Part shown: in pieces, positions 1 through 8,794 of the stretch
Position numbering within the stretch: the first letter of the stretch is position 1
How the letters are laid out: every line of letters begins with the position of its first letter
Origin: Rhizobium sp. P40RR-XXII
Lineage (GTDB): Bacteria; Pseudomonadota; Alphaproteobacteria; Rhizobiales; Rhizobiaceae
Assembly (NCBI RefSeq): GCF_012641405.1
Contig: NZ_JABAII010000014.1
Span: 115,394 to 179,393 of the forward strand
Direction of reading: 5' to 3'
DNA: 64,000 bases
Notes under the pieces: model-generated
Told to the model about the DNA's origin: nothing
Database searches by the model: none
The model's input: the letters and a program-made list of their open reading frames with translations, nothing else
Made by a program: the position numbers and the translations under genes

Positions 1-1
1 C

Positions 2-907
2 GTCAAGGTCGGCGACCCCTACGGCACGATGATCCTGACCTTGTCGGCCGTCGCTGTCGAAGTCATCATCCTTGCCATCATGATGAGCGGGGAAAGCTCG
101 CCGACGCTGGTGCGCGACACGATCTATGCCGCTGTCATGCTCGATATCAACGGTATCCTCGGCCTCGCCGCCCTTCTCGGTGGCCTCAAACATGGCGAGC
201 AGCCCTACAATGACGATTCCAGCAAGACCTATGGCGTGATGATCCTGACGGCCATGGGAATTTCGATGATCGTGCCGGAATTCATTCCGGATGCGAAATG
301 GCATTATTATTCCGCCTTCACCATCGTTGCGATGGTCGCGCTCTATGCGCTGTTCCTGCGCATGCAGGTCGGCAAGCACAGCTATTTCTTCAGCTATAGC
401 TATCCGCGCACGGAGAAGAAGCACACCGCCTCGGAAGAAGATCACGATGAAGAGTCCACCACCACCTCCATCGTCACCATCCTGATCGGCGTCGTGCTGA
501 TCGGCTTGCTGGCGGAATTCATGTCGGCCTTCATGGATACCGGCCTCAAGGGCACGGGGGCGCCGCCCGCCATCGCGGCTATCGTCGTCGCGGCAATCTC
601 GGCGGCCCCGGAAATCCTGACGGCATTGCGGGCAGCCTTGCGCAACCGCATGCAGGCGACGGTCAATATCGCCATGGGTGCCTCGCTATCGACCGTCATC
701 TTGACGGTGCCCGTCATGGAGGCGATTGCGCTCTATACCGGTCAGCCCTTTATCATGGCCATGTCGCCGGTGCAGACCGTCATGGTGATGATCACGCTGA
801 TCGCGGCCGCCATCAATCTCAACGACGGCGAAACCAACGCCATCGAAGGCATGACCCATTTCATTCTCTTCGCAACCTTCATCATGCTGACCGCACTTGG
901 TCTTTGA
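2..907 (+). CDS. chaA: Ca2+/H+ antiporter ChaA, 5'-truncated by window edge
   Basis: The reading frame is open from base 2, so the N-terminus lies outside the window; an internal ATG at 29 is not the real start. The protein is an inner-membrane cation/proton antiporter of the CaCA superfamily, expected to export Ca2+ (or Na+/K+) in exchange for H+. The first visible residues, GDPYGTMILTLSAVAVEV, match the first conserved acidic repeat of ChaA (Glu at the end of the motif). The second repeat is visible near AAISAAPEILTALRAA. An acidic, His-rich cytoplasmic loop (EEDHDEE) separates the two halves and the hydrophobic segments fit the 11-TM family. It converges on aatA across a shared terminator. 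Family assignment is firm; the transported ion is inferred. Confidence 0.88.
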   Translation, partial: VKVGDPYGTMILTLSAVAVEVIILAIMMSGESSPTLVRDTIYAAVMLDINGILGLAALLGGLKHGEQPYNDDSSKTYGVMILTAMGISMIVPEFIPDAKWHYYSAFTIVAMVALYALFLRMQVGKHSYFFSYSYPRTEKKHTASEEDHDEESTTTSIVTILIGVVLIGLLAEFMSAFMDTGLKGTGAPPAIAAIVVAAISAAPEILTALRAALRNRMQATVNIAMGASLSTVILTVPVMEAIALYTGQPFIMAMSPVQTVMVMITLIAAAINLNDGETNAIEGMTHFILFATFIMLTALGL

Positions 908-997
908 TTCCGATTTCAACGGCTTGCGCCGATCGGCGGACTCAAATTGCGAAGCGCTTGAAGCAGTTCATGAGCCCGAAACCATCAAGCTGAACGC

Positions 998-1026
998 AAA
1001 AGCCCGCCATCTCTGGCGGGCTTTTC
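998..1026. terminator. Bidirectional intrinsic terminator between chaA and aatA
   Basis: AGCCCGCCA / TGGCGGGCT stem with a 4-nt loop, flanked by A-tract on the left and T-tract on the right, so it can end transcription on both strands of this convergent pair. Confidence 0.85.
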
Positions 1027-1045
1027 ATCTGGTTTGTCTTCAACG

Positions 1046-2248
1046 TTACTTGCAGGCTGCGCAGAAGCGCTGAATGCGGCGGCAAGCTTCTTCGAGCAGC
1101 TCCTCCGAGGTCGCATAGGAGATGCGGAAGTTCGGGCCGAGGCCGAAGGCCGAACCGTGCACGACGGCCACGCCTTCCGATTCCAGCAGCTCGGACACGA
1201 AGTCCTCATCCGTCTCGATGACCTTGCCGGTCGGAGCCGTCTTGCCGATCAGGCCGGCGCAGGACGGGTAGACGTAGAAAGCACCTTCCGGAACCGGGCA
1301 GGAAATGCCCTTCGCCTGGTTTAGCATCGATACAACGAGATCGCGACGGCCTTCGAAGATCTTCTTGTTGCGGGGAATGAAGTCCTGCGTGCCATTCAGC
1401 GCCTCGACGGCGGCCCACTGGGCGATGGAGGTCGCGCCGGAGGTCTGTTGGCCCTGGATCATGTCCATCGCCTTGATGAGCTGCAGCGGGCCGGCAGCAT
1501 AGCCGATACGCCAGCCGGTCATGGCATAGGCCTTCGAGACCCCGTTCATCGTCAGCGTACGGTCATAGAGGCTCGGCTCGACTTCGACCGGCGTGGCGAA
1601 TTTGAAATCGCCATAGGTCAGGTGCTCGTACATGTCGTCGGTCAGGACCCAGACATGCGGATGCTTGACCAGAACGTCCGTCAGCGCCTTCAGTTCGGCA
1701 TGCGAATAGGCGGCGCCCGACGGATTGGACGGCGAGTTGAACATGAACCACTTGGTCTTCGGCGTGATCGCAGCTTCCAGATCGGCCGGCTGCAGCTTGA
1801 AGCTGTTGGCCTGCGTCGTTGCGACGAAAACCGGCGTGCCGCCGCAAAGCGCCACCATTTCCGGATAGGAAACCCAATAGGGCGTCGGGATGATGACTTC
1901 GTCGCCGGGGTTCAGCGTCGCCATGAAAGCGTTGAACAGGATCTGCTTGCCGCCGGTGCCGACGATCGTCTGCTCCCAGGTATAGTCGAGATTGTTCTCG
2001 CGCTTGAACTTGGCGGCGATCGCCTTGCGCAGTTCCGGGATGCCGGCGACCGGCGTGTACTTCGTCTCGCCGCGATTGATCGCGTCGATGGCGGCCGTCT
2101 TGATATTATCGGGCGTATCGAAATCCGGCTCACCGGCGCCGAGACCGATCACGTCGCGTCCTTTTGCTTTCAGCTCGCGCGCTTTCTGGGAAACGGCGAT
2201 GGTGGCAGAAGGCTTTACACGGGAAAGAGCGTCGGCAAGAAAGGCCAT
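1046..2248 (-). CDS. aatA: Aspartate aminotransferase (PLP-dependent, class I)
   Basis: 400 aa cytosolic fold-type I aminotransferase interconverting aspartate + 2-oxoglutarate and oxaloacetate + glutamate. Substrate-binding GLGAGEPDFDTP is near residue 36, the NSPSNPSG segment near 171, and the PLP Schiff-base lysine in NGVSKAYAMTGWR is K239. Length is normal for the rhizobial I-gamma type enzyme, which may also act on prephenate; that wider specificity is family knowledge, not visible here. The gene stands alone, with its own terminator and a 520-bp upstream spacer. Confidence 0.93.
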   Translation of the reverse strand: MAFLADALSRVKPSATIAVSQKARELKAKGRDVIGLGAGEPDFDTPDNIKTAAIDAINRGETKYTPVAGIPELRKAIAAKFKRENNLDYTWEQTIVGTGGKQILFNAFMATLNPGDEVIIPTPYWVSYPEMVALCGGTPVFVATTQANSFKLQPADLEAAITPKTKWFMFNSPSNPSGAAYSHAELKALTDVLVKHPHVWVLTDDMYEHLTYGDFKFATPVEVEPSLYDRTLTMNGVSKAYAMTGWRIGYAAGPLQLIKAMDMIQGQQTSGATSIAQWAAVEALNGTQDFIPRNKKIFEGRRDLVVSMLNQAKGISCPVPEGAFYVYPSCAGLIGKTAPTGKVIETDEDFVSELLESEGVAVVHGSAFGLGPNFRISYATSEELLEEACRRIQRFCAACK

Positions 2249-2768
2249 GGTGATCGGTCCTATTCGGTTGAAAATGGCAGAAAGCCTGCGGACCAGTTTT
2301 CTGCGCTAAGCTCTATGTCGAATATGGGCGGACGTTTCAAGCGCAAAGGCGTCACAGTGGCTTTATTTCCTGGCTTCCCGCGCCAAACGTGCGAGCTCTT
2401 CCTATCCGCCTGGAAGCCTGCAATACGGGACCACGCGCCTCTTCTGTCCGAACCAGATCGACAAACCGCCGAACACCGGCGATCCGTCCGAACTTGAATC
2501 AATACATGAGGCACTTGAATCAGGTTCAGAAGAACAGAGAAATTTCCAATAAAGAACAAATACCTCCCCGACATCAGCCCCTCGCGAAAAGGGTCGGTTG
2601 CCGCAAGTATCCGAAACAGCCCTCGCCTGCCGGCAGGATCGAGAGAACTGAGGGACTTGCCATCCGAAGATGCAGGAACACAAAGACGTTATCGGTTCAA
2701 CCGCTGCCTTGAATGCTAAGTGAACGGCCCCACCTTGCGAAAACGAGGATATTGGGGAGTTGGAACGA
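2249..2768. other. Intergenic region between divergent aatA and sugar dehydrogenase
   Basis: About 520 bp with no convincing gene; open frames here lack a ribosome site and family resemblance. It must hold the aatA promoter (left, minus strand) and the dehydrogenase promoter (right). A 10-bp direct repeat spaced exactly 21 bp lies at 2492–2522 (listed separately). Confidence 0.6.
2492..2522. promoter_or_regulatory. Direct repeat ACTTGAATCA spaced 21 bp
   Basis: Identical decamers at 2492–2501 and 2513–2522. The 21-bp period places both on one face of the helix, as expected for a dimeric activator or response regulator. It lies 247 bp upstream of the sugar dehydrogenase start. The regulator is unknown. 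Confidence 0.35.
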
Positions 2769-3929
2769 ATGCGCCCTGATGGAGTGGGATTTGGCAGAGT
2801 CGGAGTTTCGATCGTTTTGATGGCCAGCGCCGTGCTCTCGGCCACGGCCACGCTCGCCGAACCATCACAAACCATCAAGACCCAAGAAGTAACCGTCAAG
2901 GTCGAAACGATAGCGGCGGGGCTCGAACATCCCTGGGCGGTCGAAGTCCTGCCGGACGGAGCCTATCTCGTTACGGAACGCCCGGGTCGCATGCGGCTTG
3001 TTCGCGACGGCAAGATCTCCGCTCCGATCTCTGGCGTCCCTGAAGCCTATGCGCACGGCCAGGGCGGCCTGCTTGACGTGGCGCTCGATCCGAAATTCGC
3101 CAGCAACCGCACGCTCTATTTCACCGCCTCGGTGGCGGGCAACGGTGGAAGCGGCACGGCCGTCTTTCGTGCCCGATTGTCGCAGGACGGAAAACAGCTG
3201 ACCGACGTGAAACGCATCTTCCTGATGAACAAGCTGTCGCGCGGCGATCTTCAGTATGGCTCGCGCATCGCGATCGCCCGGGACGGCAGCCTTTTCGTCA
3301 GCCTCGGCGATCGCCGCCAGCAGGATCGCGCCCAGGATTTTCAGGACGACGCGGGTTCCATCATCCATATCGAGAACGACGGAAGCGTCCCGGCCGATAA
3401 TCCGTTCAAGGACGGCAAGCGTGCCCTGCCGGAAATCTGGTCGAAAGGCCATCGCAATCCGCAGGGCATCACCTTCGACAGCGAGACGAACAAGCTCTAC
3501 ACGGCAGAACACGGCGCCAGAGGCGGCGATGAGATCAATACGCCCGAAGCCGGCAGGAACTACGGCTGGCCCATCATCTCCTACGGCGTCAATTATTCCG
3601 GCACGAAGATCGGTGTCGGCACCGCGAAGGCCGGCATGGAGCAACCTCGTTTCTATTGGGACCCTTCGATCGCGCCCGGCGCCATCGCCGTCTATCGCGG
3701 CAAGATGTTTCCCGAATGGAACGGCGATTTCCTCGTCACGGCGCTGAAGTTCGAGCTGCTGTCACGACTGAGCCAGGACGGCAAGGGCAAGATCACCGAG
3801 CGGGAACGCATGTTCGACGATAAATTCGGCCGCATGCGCGATATCACGATCGCCCCCGATGGCGCACTGCTGATCACCACCGATGAAGACGATGGTGCGC
3901 TCCTGCGGATTTCCAGGGCTGCAAACTAG
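2769..3929 (+). CDS. PQQ-dependent soluble aldose sugar dehydrogenase (YliI/Asd type), periplasmic
   Basis: About 386 aa secreted beta-propeller of the glucose/sorbosone dehydrogenase family (GSDH, PF07995), oxidising aldoses in the periplasm with PQQ. A hydrophobic signal segment ending near ATATLAEP precedes the propeller, which opens with the typical AAGLEHPWAVEVLPDG. Further family blocks are RPGRMRLV, the catalytic-His region GHGQGGLLDVALDP (here AHGQGGLLDVALDP), GHRNPQG and EHGARGGDEIN. I prefer ATG 2769 over TTG 2760 because GGGGAG at 2754–2759 lies 9 nt before it. No PQQ biosynthesis genes are in the window. Physiological sugar unknown. Confidence 0.85.
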   Translation: MRPDGVGFGRVGVSIVLMASAVLSATATLAEPSQTIKTQEVTVKVETIAAGLEHPWAVEVLPDGAYLVTERPGRMRLVRDGKISAPISGVPEAYAHGQGGLLDVALDPKFASNRTLYFTASVAGNGGSGTAVFRARLSQDGKQLTDVKRIFLMNKLSRGDLQYGSRIAIARDGSLFVSLGDRRQQDRAQDFQDDAGSIIHIENDGSVPADNPFKDGKRALPEIWSKGHRNPQGITFDSETNKLYTAEHGARGGDEINTPEAGRNYGWPIISYGVNYSGTKIGVGTAKAGMEQPRFYWDPSIAPGAIAVYRGKMFPEWNGDFLVTALKFELLSRLSQDGKGKITERERMFDDKFGRMRDITIAPDGALLITTDEDDGALLRISRAAN

Positions 3930-3952
3930 CCTGAAGCGCTCCGCTTCGGGCG
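3929..3952 (+). terminator. Weak terminator after sugar dehydrogenase
   Basis: GCCTGAAGCG / CGCTTCGGGC hairpin starting in the stop codon, 3-nt loop, followed by only a poor T-tract. Efficiency doubtful. Confidence 0.4.
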
Positions 3953-4020
3953 CCTTTCGCCTTGCTCGGCGCAAAAGCAGCTGCTAACGGTCGCGTCACT
4001 CTTTCCTTCCCTTCCGCAGG

Positions 4021-4917
4021 ATGCAGATGTCTCGCATACAGGCGAATTTGTTGTTGTTGGTTGCCGCCGCGATCTGGGGCGGCGGTTTCGTTGCACAATC
4101 GACAGCCATGAAAGCGATCGGACCCTTCTGGTTCATCGGCCTGCGATTTGCCGTGGCCACCCTGGTCGTCCTGCCTTTCGTTTGGATGGAAAAGAGGAAG
4201 GCCGCAAAGCCCCTGACACGCAGCAACTGGCTCGCCTTTCTGCTGATCGGCATCACACTTTTCGGGGGTGCCGCGACCCAGCAGATCGGGCTTTTGACAA
4301 CGACGGTGACGAATTCGAGCTTCATAACCGGCCTCTACGTGGTCTTCGTGCCGCTGATTGCCGTCATCTTCCTGCGCCGGTCGCCGCATTGGATCATCTG
4401 GCCGGCAGCGCTGATGGCGCTCTGCGGCATCTACCTGCTGTCGGGAGGCTCATTCTCACGCCTGACATCAGGCGATTTCCTGACAGTCGTCTGCGCGCTC
4501 TTCTGGGCGGCGCAAATTACCCTTGCCGGCTCGGCCGTCAACGAAACGGGCCGGCCACTTGGTATTTCCGCAACGCAGTTTGCCGTCACCGCCGTTCTCG
4601 CCCTGGCCGTGGCAATCGCCGTCGAACCGATCAGCATCGCCGATATCCGCGCAGCACTTGGCGAAATCCTTTATGTAGGCATCTTTTCGTCCGGCCTGGC
4701 TTTCGCGCTGCAGATCATCGGCCAGCGCTACACGACCGCCCCCCAGGCGGCGATCTTCCTTTCTTCGGAAGCATTGTTCGGGGCTTCGCTCGGTGCTTTG
4801 CTGCTGGGCGAAACCATGGGGCCGCTCGGCTATGTCGGTTGTGCCTTGATGTTTAGCGCTATGCTTGCAGTCGAACTGGTACCGGAATTGACCCGCCGTC
4901 GCCATGCCACGGCATAA
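4021..4917 (+). CDS. DMT-superfamily transporter (EamA domains)
   Basis: 298 aa inner-membrane protein with about ten hydrophobic helices arranged as two EamA repeats. The first opens with LLLVAAAIWGGGFVAQ and ends near SGGSFSRL; the second starts near FLTVVCALFWAAQITLAG and closes with the conserved LSSEALFGASLGALLLGE. Members export metabolites such as amino acids; the substrate cannot be read from sequence. The start could be ATG 4021 or ATG 4027; AGGA at 4018–4021 favours the second. It is monocistronic with a good terminator behind. Confidence 0.85.
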   Translation: MQMSRIQANLLLLVAAAIWGGGFVAQSTAMKAIGPFWFIGLRFAVATLVVLPFVWMEKRKAAKPLTRSNWLAFLLIGITLFGGAATQQIGLLTTTVTNSSFITGLYVVFVPLIAVIFLRRSPHWIIWPAALMALCGIYLLSGGSFSRLTSGDFLTVVCALFWAAQITLAGSAVNETGRPLGISATQFAVTAVLALAVAIAVEPISIADIRAALGEILYVGIFSSGLAFALQIIGQRYTTAPQAAIFLSSEALFGASLGALLLGETMGPLGYVGCALMFSAMLAVELVPELTRRRHATA

Positions 4918-4950
4918 AAAGCCCTGAAATGCGTGCTTTCAGCGGCTTTT
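4916..4950 (+). terminator. Intrinsic terminator after the DMT transporter
   Basis: AAAGCCCTGAAA / TTTCAGCGGCTTTT imperfect hairpin starting in the stop codon and ending in T4. Confidence 0.75.
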
Positions 4951-5412
4951 GACAAGCTTTACTGAAATTTTTCCGCACAATCGAAAATGGGCGTTCATAC
5001 CAGCCGATTTGGGAAAATTTCGCCAAAACTATATCGCGAGCGATGGAAAAACCTTAGAAACTTGTTTCGAAGTGAGAAAATTTGCGAATCGCCATAACAC
5101 ATGCGCATTACGCTATTGTGCCTCTGCCGATACGTTAGAAAACTTTTGCTTGCCAATTTCCCATAAACACAGCACTCTCAGCGCTGTTCGGGCATTTTTA
5201 GAGCATGGGAAGTCCTAATAGAATTGCGCGCCGGAAACGCTAATATTCCGGTCAGCCTGATCGAGAAGCGGGTGGCAAACATCGCATCGAGATCATGCCG
5301 AGTTACGGGGACCTTTTCCTTCAAAATTCGAGAACTGCCTGCAAGCGCCCGCAAGGGTAAGGAAGTAGTGCTGCCCGTGTGGATGGTGGGCAGAGAGAAA
5401 AGGACCTGAGGC
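4951..5412 (+). other. AT-rich leader/promoter region of the cold-shock gene
   Basis: About 460 bp that is clearly more AT-rich than its surroundings and holds no convincing gene. A TTG-initiated frame from 5224 stops at 5409, three bases before the csp start, but resembles no family. A long structured 5' leader is usual for cold-shock genes and is the likeliest content. No ribosomal or tRNA signature seen. Confidence 0.5.
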
Positions 5413-5628
5413 ATGGCCGAGACTGGCACTGTAAAGTTTTTTAATACCGATAAGGGCTTCGGTTTCATTAAACCGGACAAGGGTGGCGCGGACATCTTTG
5501 TACATATTTCTGCAGTTCAGGCTTCTGGTCTGGCTGGATTGTCGGAAAACCAGAAGGTAAGCTTCGACACGGAACCGGATCGCCGCGGCAAGGGACCGAA
5601 GGCCGTCAATCTGCAGATTGCCGGCTGA
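5413..5628 (+). CDS. Cold-shock protein (CspA family)
   Basis: 71 aa single OB-fold nucleic-acid chaperone that melts RNA structure. RNP1 (KGFGFIKP) and RNP2 (DIFVHISAV) are intact, and the family hallmark GTVKFFNTDKGFGFI opens the protein. GAGG sits just before ATG 5413. Rhizobia carry several paralogues, so which csp this is cannot be fixed. The long AT-rich leader upstream suggests post-transcriptional control by temperature, by analogy with cspA. Confidence 0.93.
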   Translation: MAETGTVKFFNTDKGFGFIKPDKGGADIFVHISAVQASGLAGLSENQKVSFDTEPDRRGKGPKAVNLQIAG

Positions 5629-5660
5629 GACGCCTTAACGGCTTTCAATTCGAGTTGAGG

Positions 5661-5684
5661 CCCGGCAGCGATGCCGGGTTTTGT
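5661..5684 (+). terminator. Intrinsic terminator of the cold-shock gene
   Basis: CCCGGC–AGCGAT–GCCGGG hairpin followed by TTTTG. Confidence 0.8.
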
Positions 5685-5773
5685 CATTCAGTCTGCATTC
5701 AGTTTGCCCCGTATAGTCTGCCCCATGAAAGAGCGGGAATGACAGTCATCCCGTTTCCTTAGAGGATAGGCCA

Positions 5774-6205
5774 ATGACCATACTCGGCAAAACGCTCGTC
5801 ATGTCCGCGGTCGCCGCGGCACTGACGGTAACTTCCATGAGCGCCGCGTCCGCTGATGAATGGCGTCATCACAACCGCGATGGATGGGCGCTCGGCGCCG
5901 CCGGACTCGCTACCGGCCTGATCGTCGGTTCTGCCATCGCCAGCCAGCCGCGCTATGTCGAGCCGGGTCCGGCCTATGTCGATCCCGATTACGACGCGCC
6001 TCCCCCAGCCTATTATTATCGTCAGCCTCCGCGCCGCGTTTATGTCGAGCGGGATGTGAGCTACTATGCACAGCCGGTATCCGGTCTGCGCCCGTGGTCC
6101 TCCGCCTGGATGCGTTATTGCTACGACCGCTACAGAAGCTTTGACGGCCGCTCTGGCACCTATGTCGGCTATGACGGCATGCGCCACTTCTGCGCTGCCG
6201 ACTGA
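5774..6205 (+). CDS. BA14K family secreted protein
   Basis: 143 aa with a signal peptide (hydrophobic core AVAAALTVTSMSAASA, cleavage near residue 27), a Gly/Ala hydrophobic stretch (LGAAGLATGLIVGSAIA, residues 41–57), a Pro/Tyr-rich middle and a C-terminal BA14K domain. The domain shows W–x–YCYDRYRSFD and a final GTYVGYDGMRHFC, with its two conserved cysteines. BA14K proteins are immunoreactive lectin-like surface proteins of Rhizobiales; the role in this organism is not known. Ribosome site AGAGGAT precedes ATG 5774. Followed by a rhizobial palindrome and a strong terminator. Confidence 0.85.
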   Translation: MTILGKTLVMSAVAAALTVTSMSAASADEWRHHNRDGWALGAAGLATGLIVGSAIASQPRYVEPGPAYVDPDYDAPPPAYYYRQPPRRVYVERDVSYYAQPVSGLRPWSSAWMRYCYDRYRSFDGRSGTYVGYDGMRHFCAAD

Positions 6206-6209
6206 TTGG

Positions 6210-6251
6210 AGCAATTCCAGGAAAAGTGCGCAGCGGTTTTCCTGGAATTGC
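6210..6251. repeat. RIME-like rhizobial intergenic palindrome (copy 1)
   Basis: CAATTCCAGGAAAA … TTTTCCTGGAATTG inverted repeat around AGTGCGCAGCGG. The same core (GGAAAAGTGC…AGCGGTTTTCC) occurs at 32454–32505 and, in variant form, at 52224–52275. This matches the Rhizobium-specific intergenic mosaic element type. Confidence 0.65.
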
Positions 6252-6259
6252 GAGACAAC

Positions 6260-6288
6260 AAAGCGCCGCTTTCGAGCGGCGTTTTTTT
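6260..6288 (+). terminator. Strong terminator after the BA14K gene
   Basis: CGCCGCT–TTCG–AGCGGCG tetraloop hairpin followed by T7. Its right end overlaps the stop of the convergent MBL-fold gene. Confidence 0.85.
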
Positions 6289-6931
6289 ACAATCCGCGCA
6301 GGAAAGGATTGGTGCGGCGCTCGTCGCCGATCCGGCTGCCTGGCCCATGACCGCAGATGAAGCCGACCTCATCGCCAAGCGGGAAGACCTTGTCGCGGAT
6401 CGATTCCAGCAGCTGCTGGTGGTTGCCGCCGGGCAAATCCGTTCTTCCGATCGAGCCGTTGAACAGCACGTCGCCTAGATGGGCAAAGCCCTGCTTGCGG
6501 TTGAAATAGATGACATGACCGGGGGCATGGCCTGGGCAGTGGAAAACCTCGAACTCATGCTCACCGAAGGAGAGCTTGTCGCCCTCCTTCAGGAAGCGGT
6601 CCGGCACGACATTGCGCACGCCGGTAATGTTGAACATCTTGCCCTTGCCCTCGATATCGTCCAGCAGGAAGCGATCGTCTTCATGCGGGCCGATCACCTC
6701 GATCCCAAGCGCTTCGCGCAGCTCGTCGGCGCCGCCGGCGTGATCGATATGGCCGTGCGTCAGCCAGATCGCCTTCAACGTGATGCCGTTCTCGCGCACG
6801 GTCTGCAGGATGATGTCGACATCGCCGCCCGGATCGACCACGACGCCCTCCTTCGTCTCCGGATCGAACAGGATGGTGCAATTCTGTTCGAAAGGGGTCA
6901 CCGGAATGATACCGGCTTGGAGCATGCCCAT
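6287..6931 (-). CDS. MBL-fold metallo-hydrolase (glyoxalase II-like, YcbL type)
   Basis: 214 aa binuclear-metal hydrolase. The diagnostic THGHIDHAGG motif (HxHxDH) lies at about residues 57–66, the next ligand His in CPGHAPGHV, the bridging Asp in FAHLGDVLF and the last His in ICGHGPGS. The short length without the C-terminal helical domain of true glyoxalase II fits the YcbL/PNKD subgroup, often active on thioesters. Start at ATG 6931 (MGMLQAG) is chosen because the frame upstream is low-quality sequence; ATG 6925 is also possible. Confidence 0.87.
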   Translation of the reverse strand: MGMLQAGIIPVTPFEQNCTILFDPETKEGVVVDPGGDVDIILQTVRENGITLKAIWLTHGHIDHAGGADELREALGIEVIGPHEDDRFLLDDIEGKGKMFNITGVRNVVPDRFLKEGDKLSFGEHEFEVFHCPGHAPGHVIYFNRKQGFAHLGDVLFNGSIGRTDLPGGNHQQLLESIRDKVFPLGDEVGFICGHGPGSRIGDERRTNPFLRGL

Positions 6932-7180
6932 GGAGCGCCTCGTCTGTTTGATCGTCCTGCTGCGGATATAGCCGCAAACCTCCGGCAAAACAGCCCCCGC
7001 CGGCGTCAAAGCGATGCCAAAGCCAGCTTTCGCCTCGCAAAATGGCGAATAAATATAAAGAATTAATAGATTTAAAGGCGCGTGTTCATTCAACGGAAGC
7101 GGGATCAAAGCAGGCCAGCCGGAACACTGAAGCACCCGAGGCGTTGAGATAGGTCTTTAGAGGCCAGAAGGAGAGAACCA

Positions 7181-7819
7181 ATGTCCTTGAAGAGAAATTT
7201 GCTGCTGGCCGGTGTCATCCTTGCCGGCAGCGCGGGCCTGGCCCAGGCTGAAATGTCCGCAACCACCGCCACCGACATCGAAGTTCGCTCCGGCCCGGGC
7301 GCGGAATTCCCGACCGTCGGCGTCGCAACGCGCGGATCCGAGGCGACGCTGGATGGCTGCATCGAAGGCAGCCGCTGGTGCCGCGTGGATGTCAACGGCA
7401 TGCGAGGCTGGGTCTATGCCCAGTCTCTCAGCGTCGAACAGAACGGCGCGTCGGTGGTAGTCCAGGACCACCGCGATGATCTCGGCATTCCCACCATCAC
7501 CTATGAGCAGACGGATTCCGTCAGGACCGGCAGTGTCCGGACCGCGCAGCCTGGTCCAAATGACGAATTGCTCGGCGCCGTCGATCAGGGCAGCGGCAAT
7601 GTCGTCGTGATCACGCCATCTGAGGAAATCCGAACCTACATCGACGACAATCCGGTCGATACGGTCCAGTTGAACGGTGACCTGGTCGTCGGCGCCACGG
7701 TTCCGCAAAGCGTGGAAGTGCACCGCATTCCGGATTATCAGTACAGTTATGTCGAAGTGAACAACCAACCGGTCCTGGTCGATCCGAGAACGCGTCGCAT
7801 CGTCTACGTCTACCGCTGA
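7181..7819 (+). CDS. Secreted SH3b + DUF1236 protein
   Basis: 212 aa exported protein. A signal peptide ends at LAQA (about residue 22). An SH3b domain follows (residues 25–85: TATDIEVRSGPGAEFPTVG … GWVYAQSL). The C-terminal DUF1236 region shows PSEEIRTYIDDNPVD, then GDLVVGATVPQSVEVHRIP and ends in TRRIVYVYR. SH3b domains bind peptidoglycan or cell-wall peptides; DUF1236 is a Rhizobiales-enriched domain of unknown role. AGGAGAGAACC precedes the start. Monocistronic. Confidence 0.85.
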   Translation: MSLKRNLLLAGVILAGSAGLAQAEMSATTATDIEVRSGPGAEFPTVGVATRGSEATLDGCIEGSRWCRVDVNGMRGWVYAQSLSVEQNGASVVVQDHRDDLGIPTITYEQTDSVRTGSVRTAQPGPNDELLGAVDQGSGNVVVITPSEEIRTYIDDNPVDTVQLNGDLVVGATVPQSVEVHRIPDYQYSYVEVNNQPVLVDPRTRRIVYVYR

Positions 7820-8068
7820 TTCGCCCGCAAGGCCGAACAAGATGGCGAAATTGGCTTGCGACTGACCGGCCGCAAGCTCATATCGCGGATTTCCCCTGAA
7901 ATTATTGCAGAATTCTCCCGTCTGAGTTGCCCTTCTATTTGCAGCGATCCTTGCTTGATGTAATCCTAATATCCACTGGGGATTATCGCCGCTTCCTGCT
8001 GTAGCAATCCGGGACGCGACGAGAGGGGATCCGGGAGCGTCTTCCGGAGCAATAGGAGAAGGGTAGTC

Positions 8069-8332
8069 ATGGAAAGTCTAGGGCCTATCATCACGCAATT
8101 GATAGCCGGTGCGATCGGTGGCAACGCCGCGAGCGCCGTTTTGAAGCAGGATGGGATAAATCTTGTCGCAAGAACCATCGCCGGCGCCATCGGTGGCCTT
8201 GGCGGCGGTCTGATCCTTAATCTGATCGGCAGTGAAGCGCTTACCGGCCTCATCGCGCAAGGCATATCCTCGCTGGTTGCCGGCGGCGTGCTTTCCGCCA
8301 TTGTTGGCGCGGTTCTCGGCCGCAAGTCGTAA
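8069..8332 (+). CDS. Small glycine-zipper hydrophobic protein
   Basis: 87 aa, unrecognised as a named family. It is almost wholly made of Gly/Ala/Leu/Ile with repeated GxxxG-type spacing (AGAIGGNAASA, AGAIGGLGGGLILNLIG, GGVLSAIVGAVLG), typical of small membrane-inserting or helix-packing proteins, and ends in basic RKS. GGAGAAGGG sits 8–10 nt before ATG 8069, supporting real translation. No signal peptidase site is evident. Function unknown; membrane association inferred from composition. Confidence 0.6.
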   Translation: MESLGPIITQLIAGAIGGNAASAVLKQDGINLVARTIAGAIGGLGGGLILNLIGSEALTGLIAQGISSLVAGGVLSAIVGAVLGRKS

Positions 8333-8794
8333 ATTCATCAAATCGCACAGGCCGGCGGAGAGACCCGCTCGGCTTGTGCGCATCCGAGCGCCGCTCCGTC
8401 CGGCACCGGTCTCCGCCCATCCGTAGCTCGGAATGGGATGACATGGACCATGTCGGCGCAGCCGACGCTTACCGAATTCGGATCGAATGCCTTGCCATTC
8501 GATCGCTTTTATGCGGCCTCTCTTCCTGCCATGGCCTGCAAAGATTGCCTTCGCCACCACACAGGGGTTGATTATCGTTTCCACCGCGCTCTATCCACGA
8601 GATGCAACAGGGGGAAATACGAGATATATTGGAATTTTGCGGAGCCGCTCGCGTAATTTTCCGATGCGGCAACGCCGTTTGAGCCGTGCGGCAATTGTAC
8701 GAAAACAGTCGATGGCGTAAAAATGTGTCAACGAAGCTGACATATTTTTATATAAGTTTCCCGGATGCTCCAAAATTGGAAAGGAACTGCCAGG
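8333..8794. other. Intergenic region upstream of the MarR regulator
   Basis: About 460 bp. The left end holds an imperfect GCACAGGCCG … CGGCTTGTGC stem (about 8345–8382) without T-tract. The right end becomes strongly AT-rich (8718–8760) and carries a TGTCA–N7–TGACA inverted repeat. No gene seen between. Confidence 0.55.
8726..8742. promoter_or_regulatory. Candidate MarR operator TGTCA-N7-TGACA
   Basis: Perfect 5-bp inverted repeat centred 61 bp before the marR-like start, inside the AT-rich promoter region. MarR proteins commonly autoregulate through such short palindromes. Inference only. Confidence 0.4.

Noticed and set aside
1448..2497. 349-aa plus-strand frame
   Set aside because: Antisense of aatA, extended into the spacer; Arg/Asp-rich shadow.
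5224..5409. 61-aa TTG-initiated frame directly before csp
   Set aside because: No ribosome site, no family pattern; better explained as csp leader.
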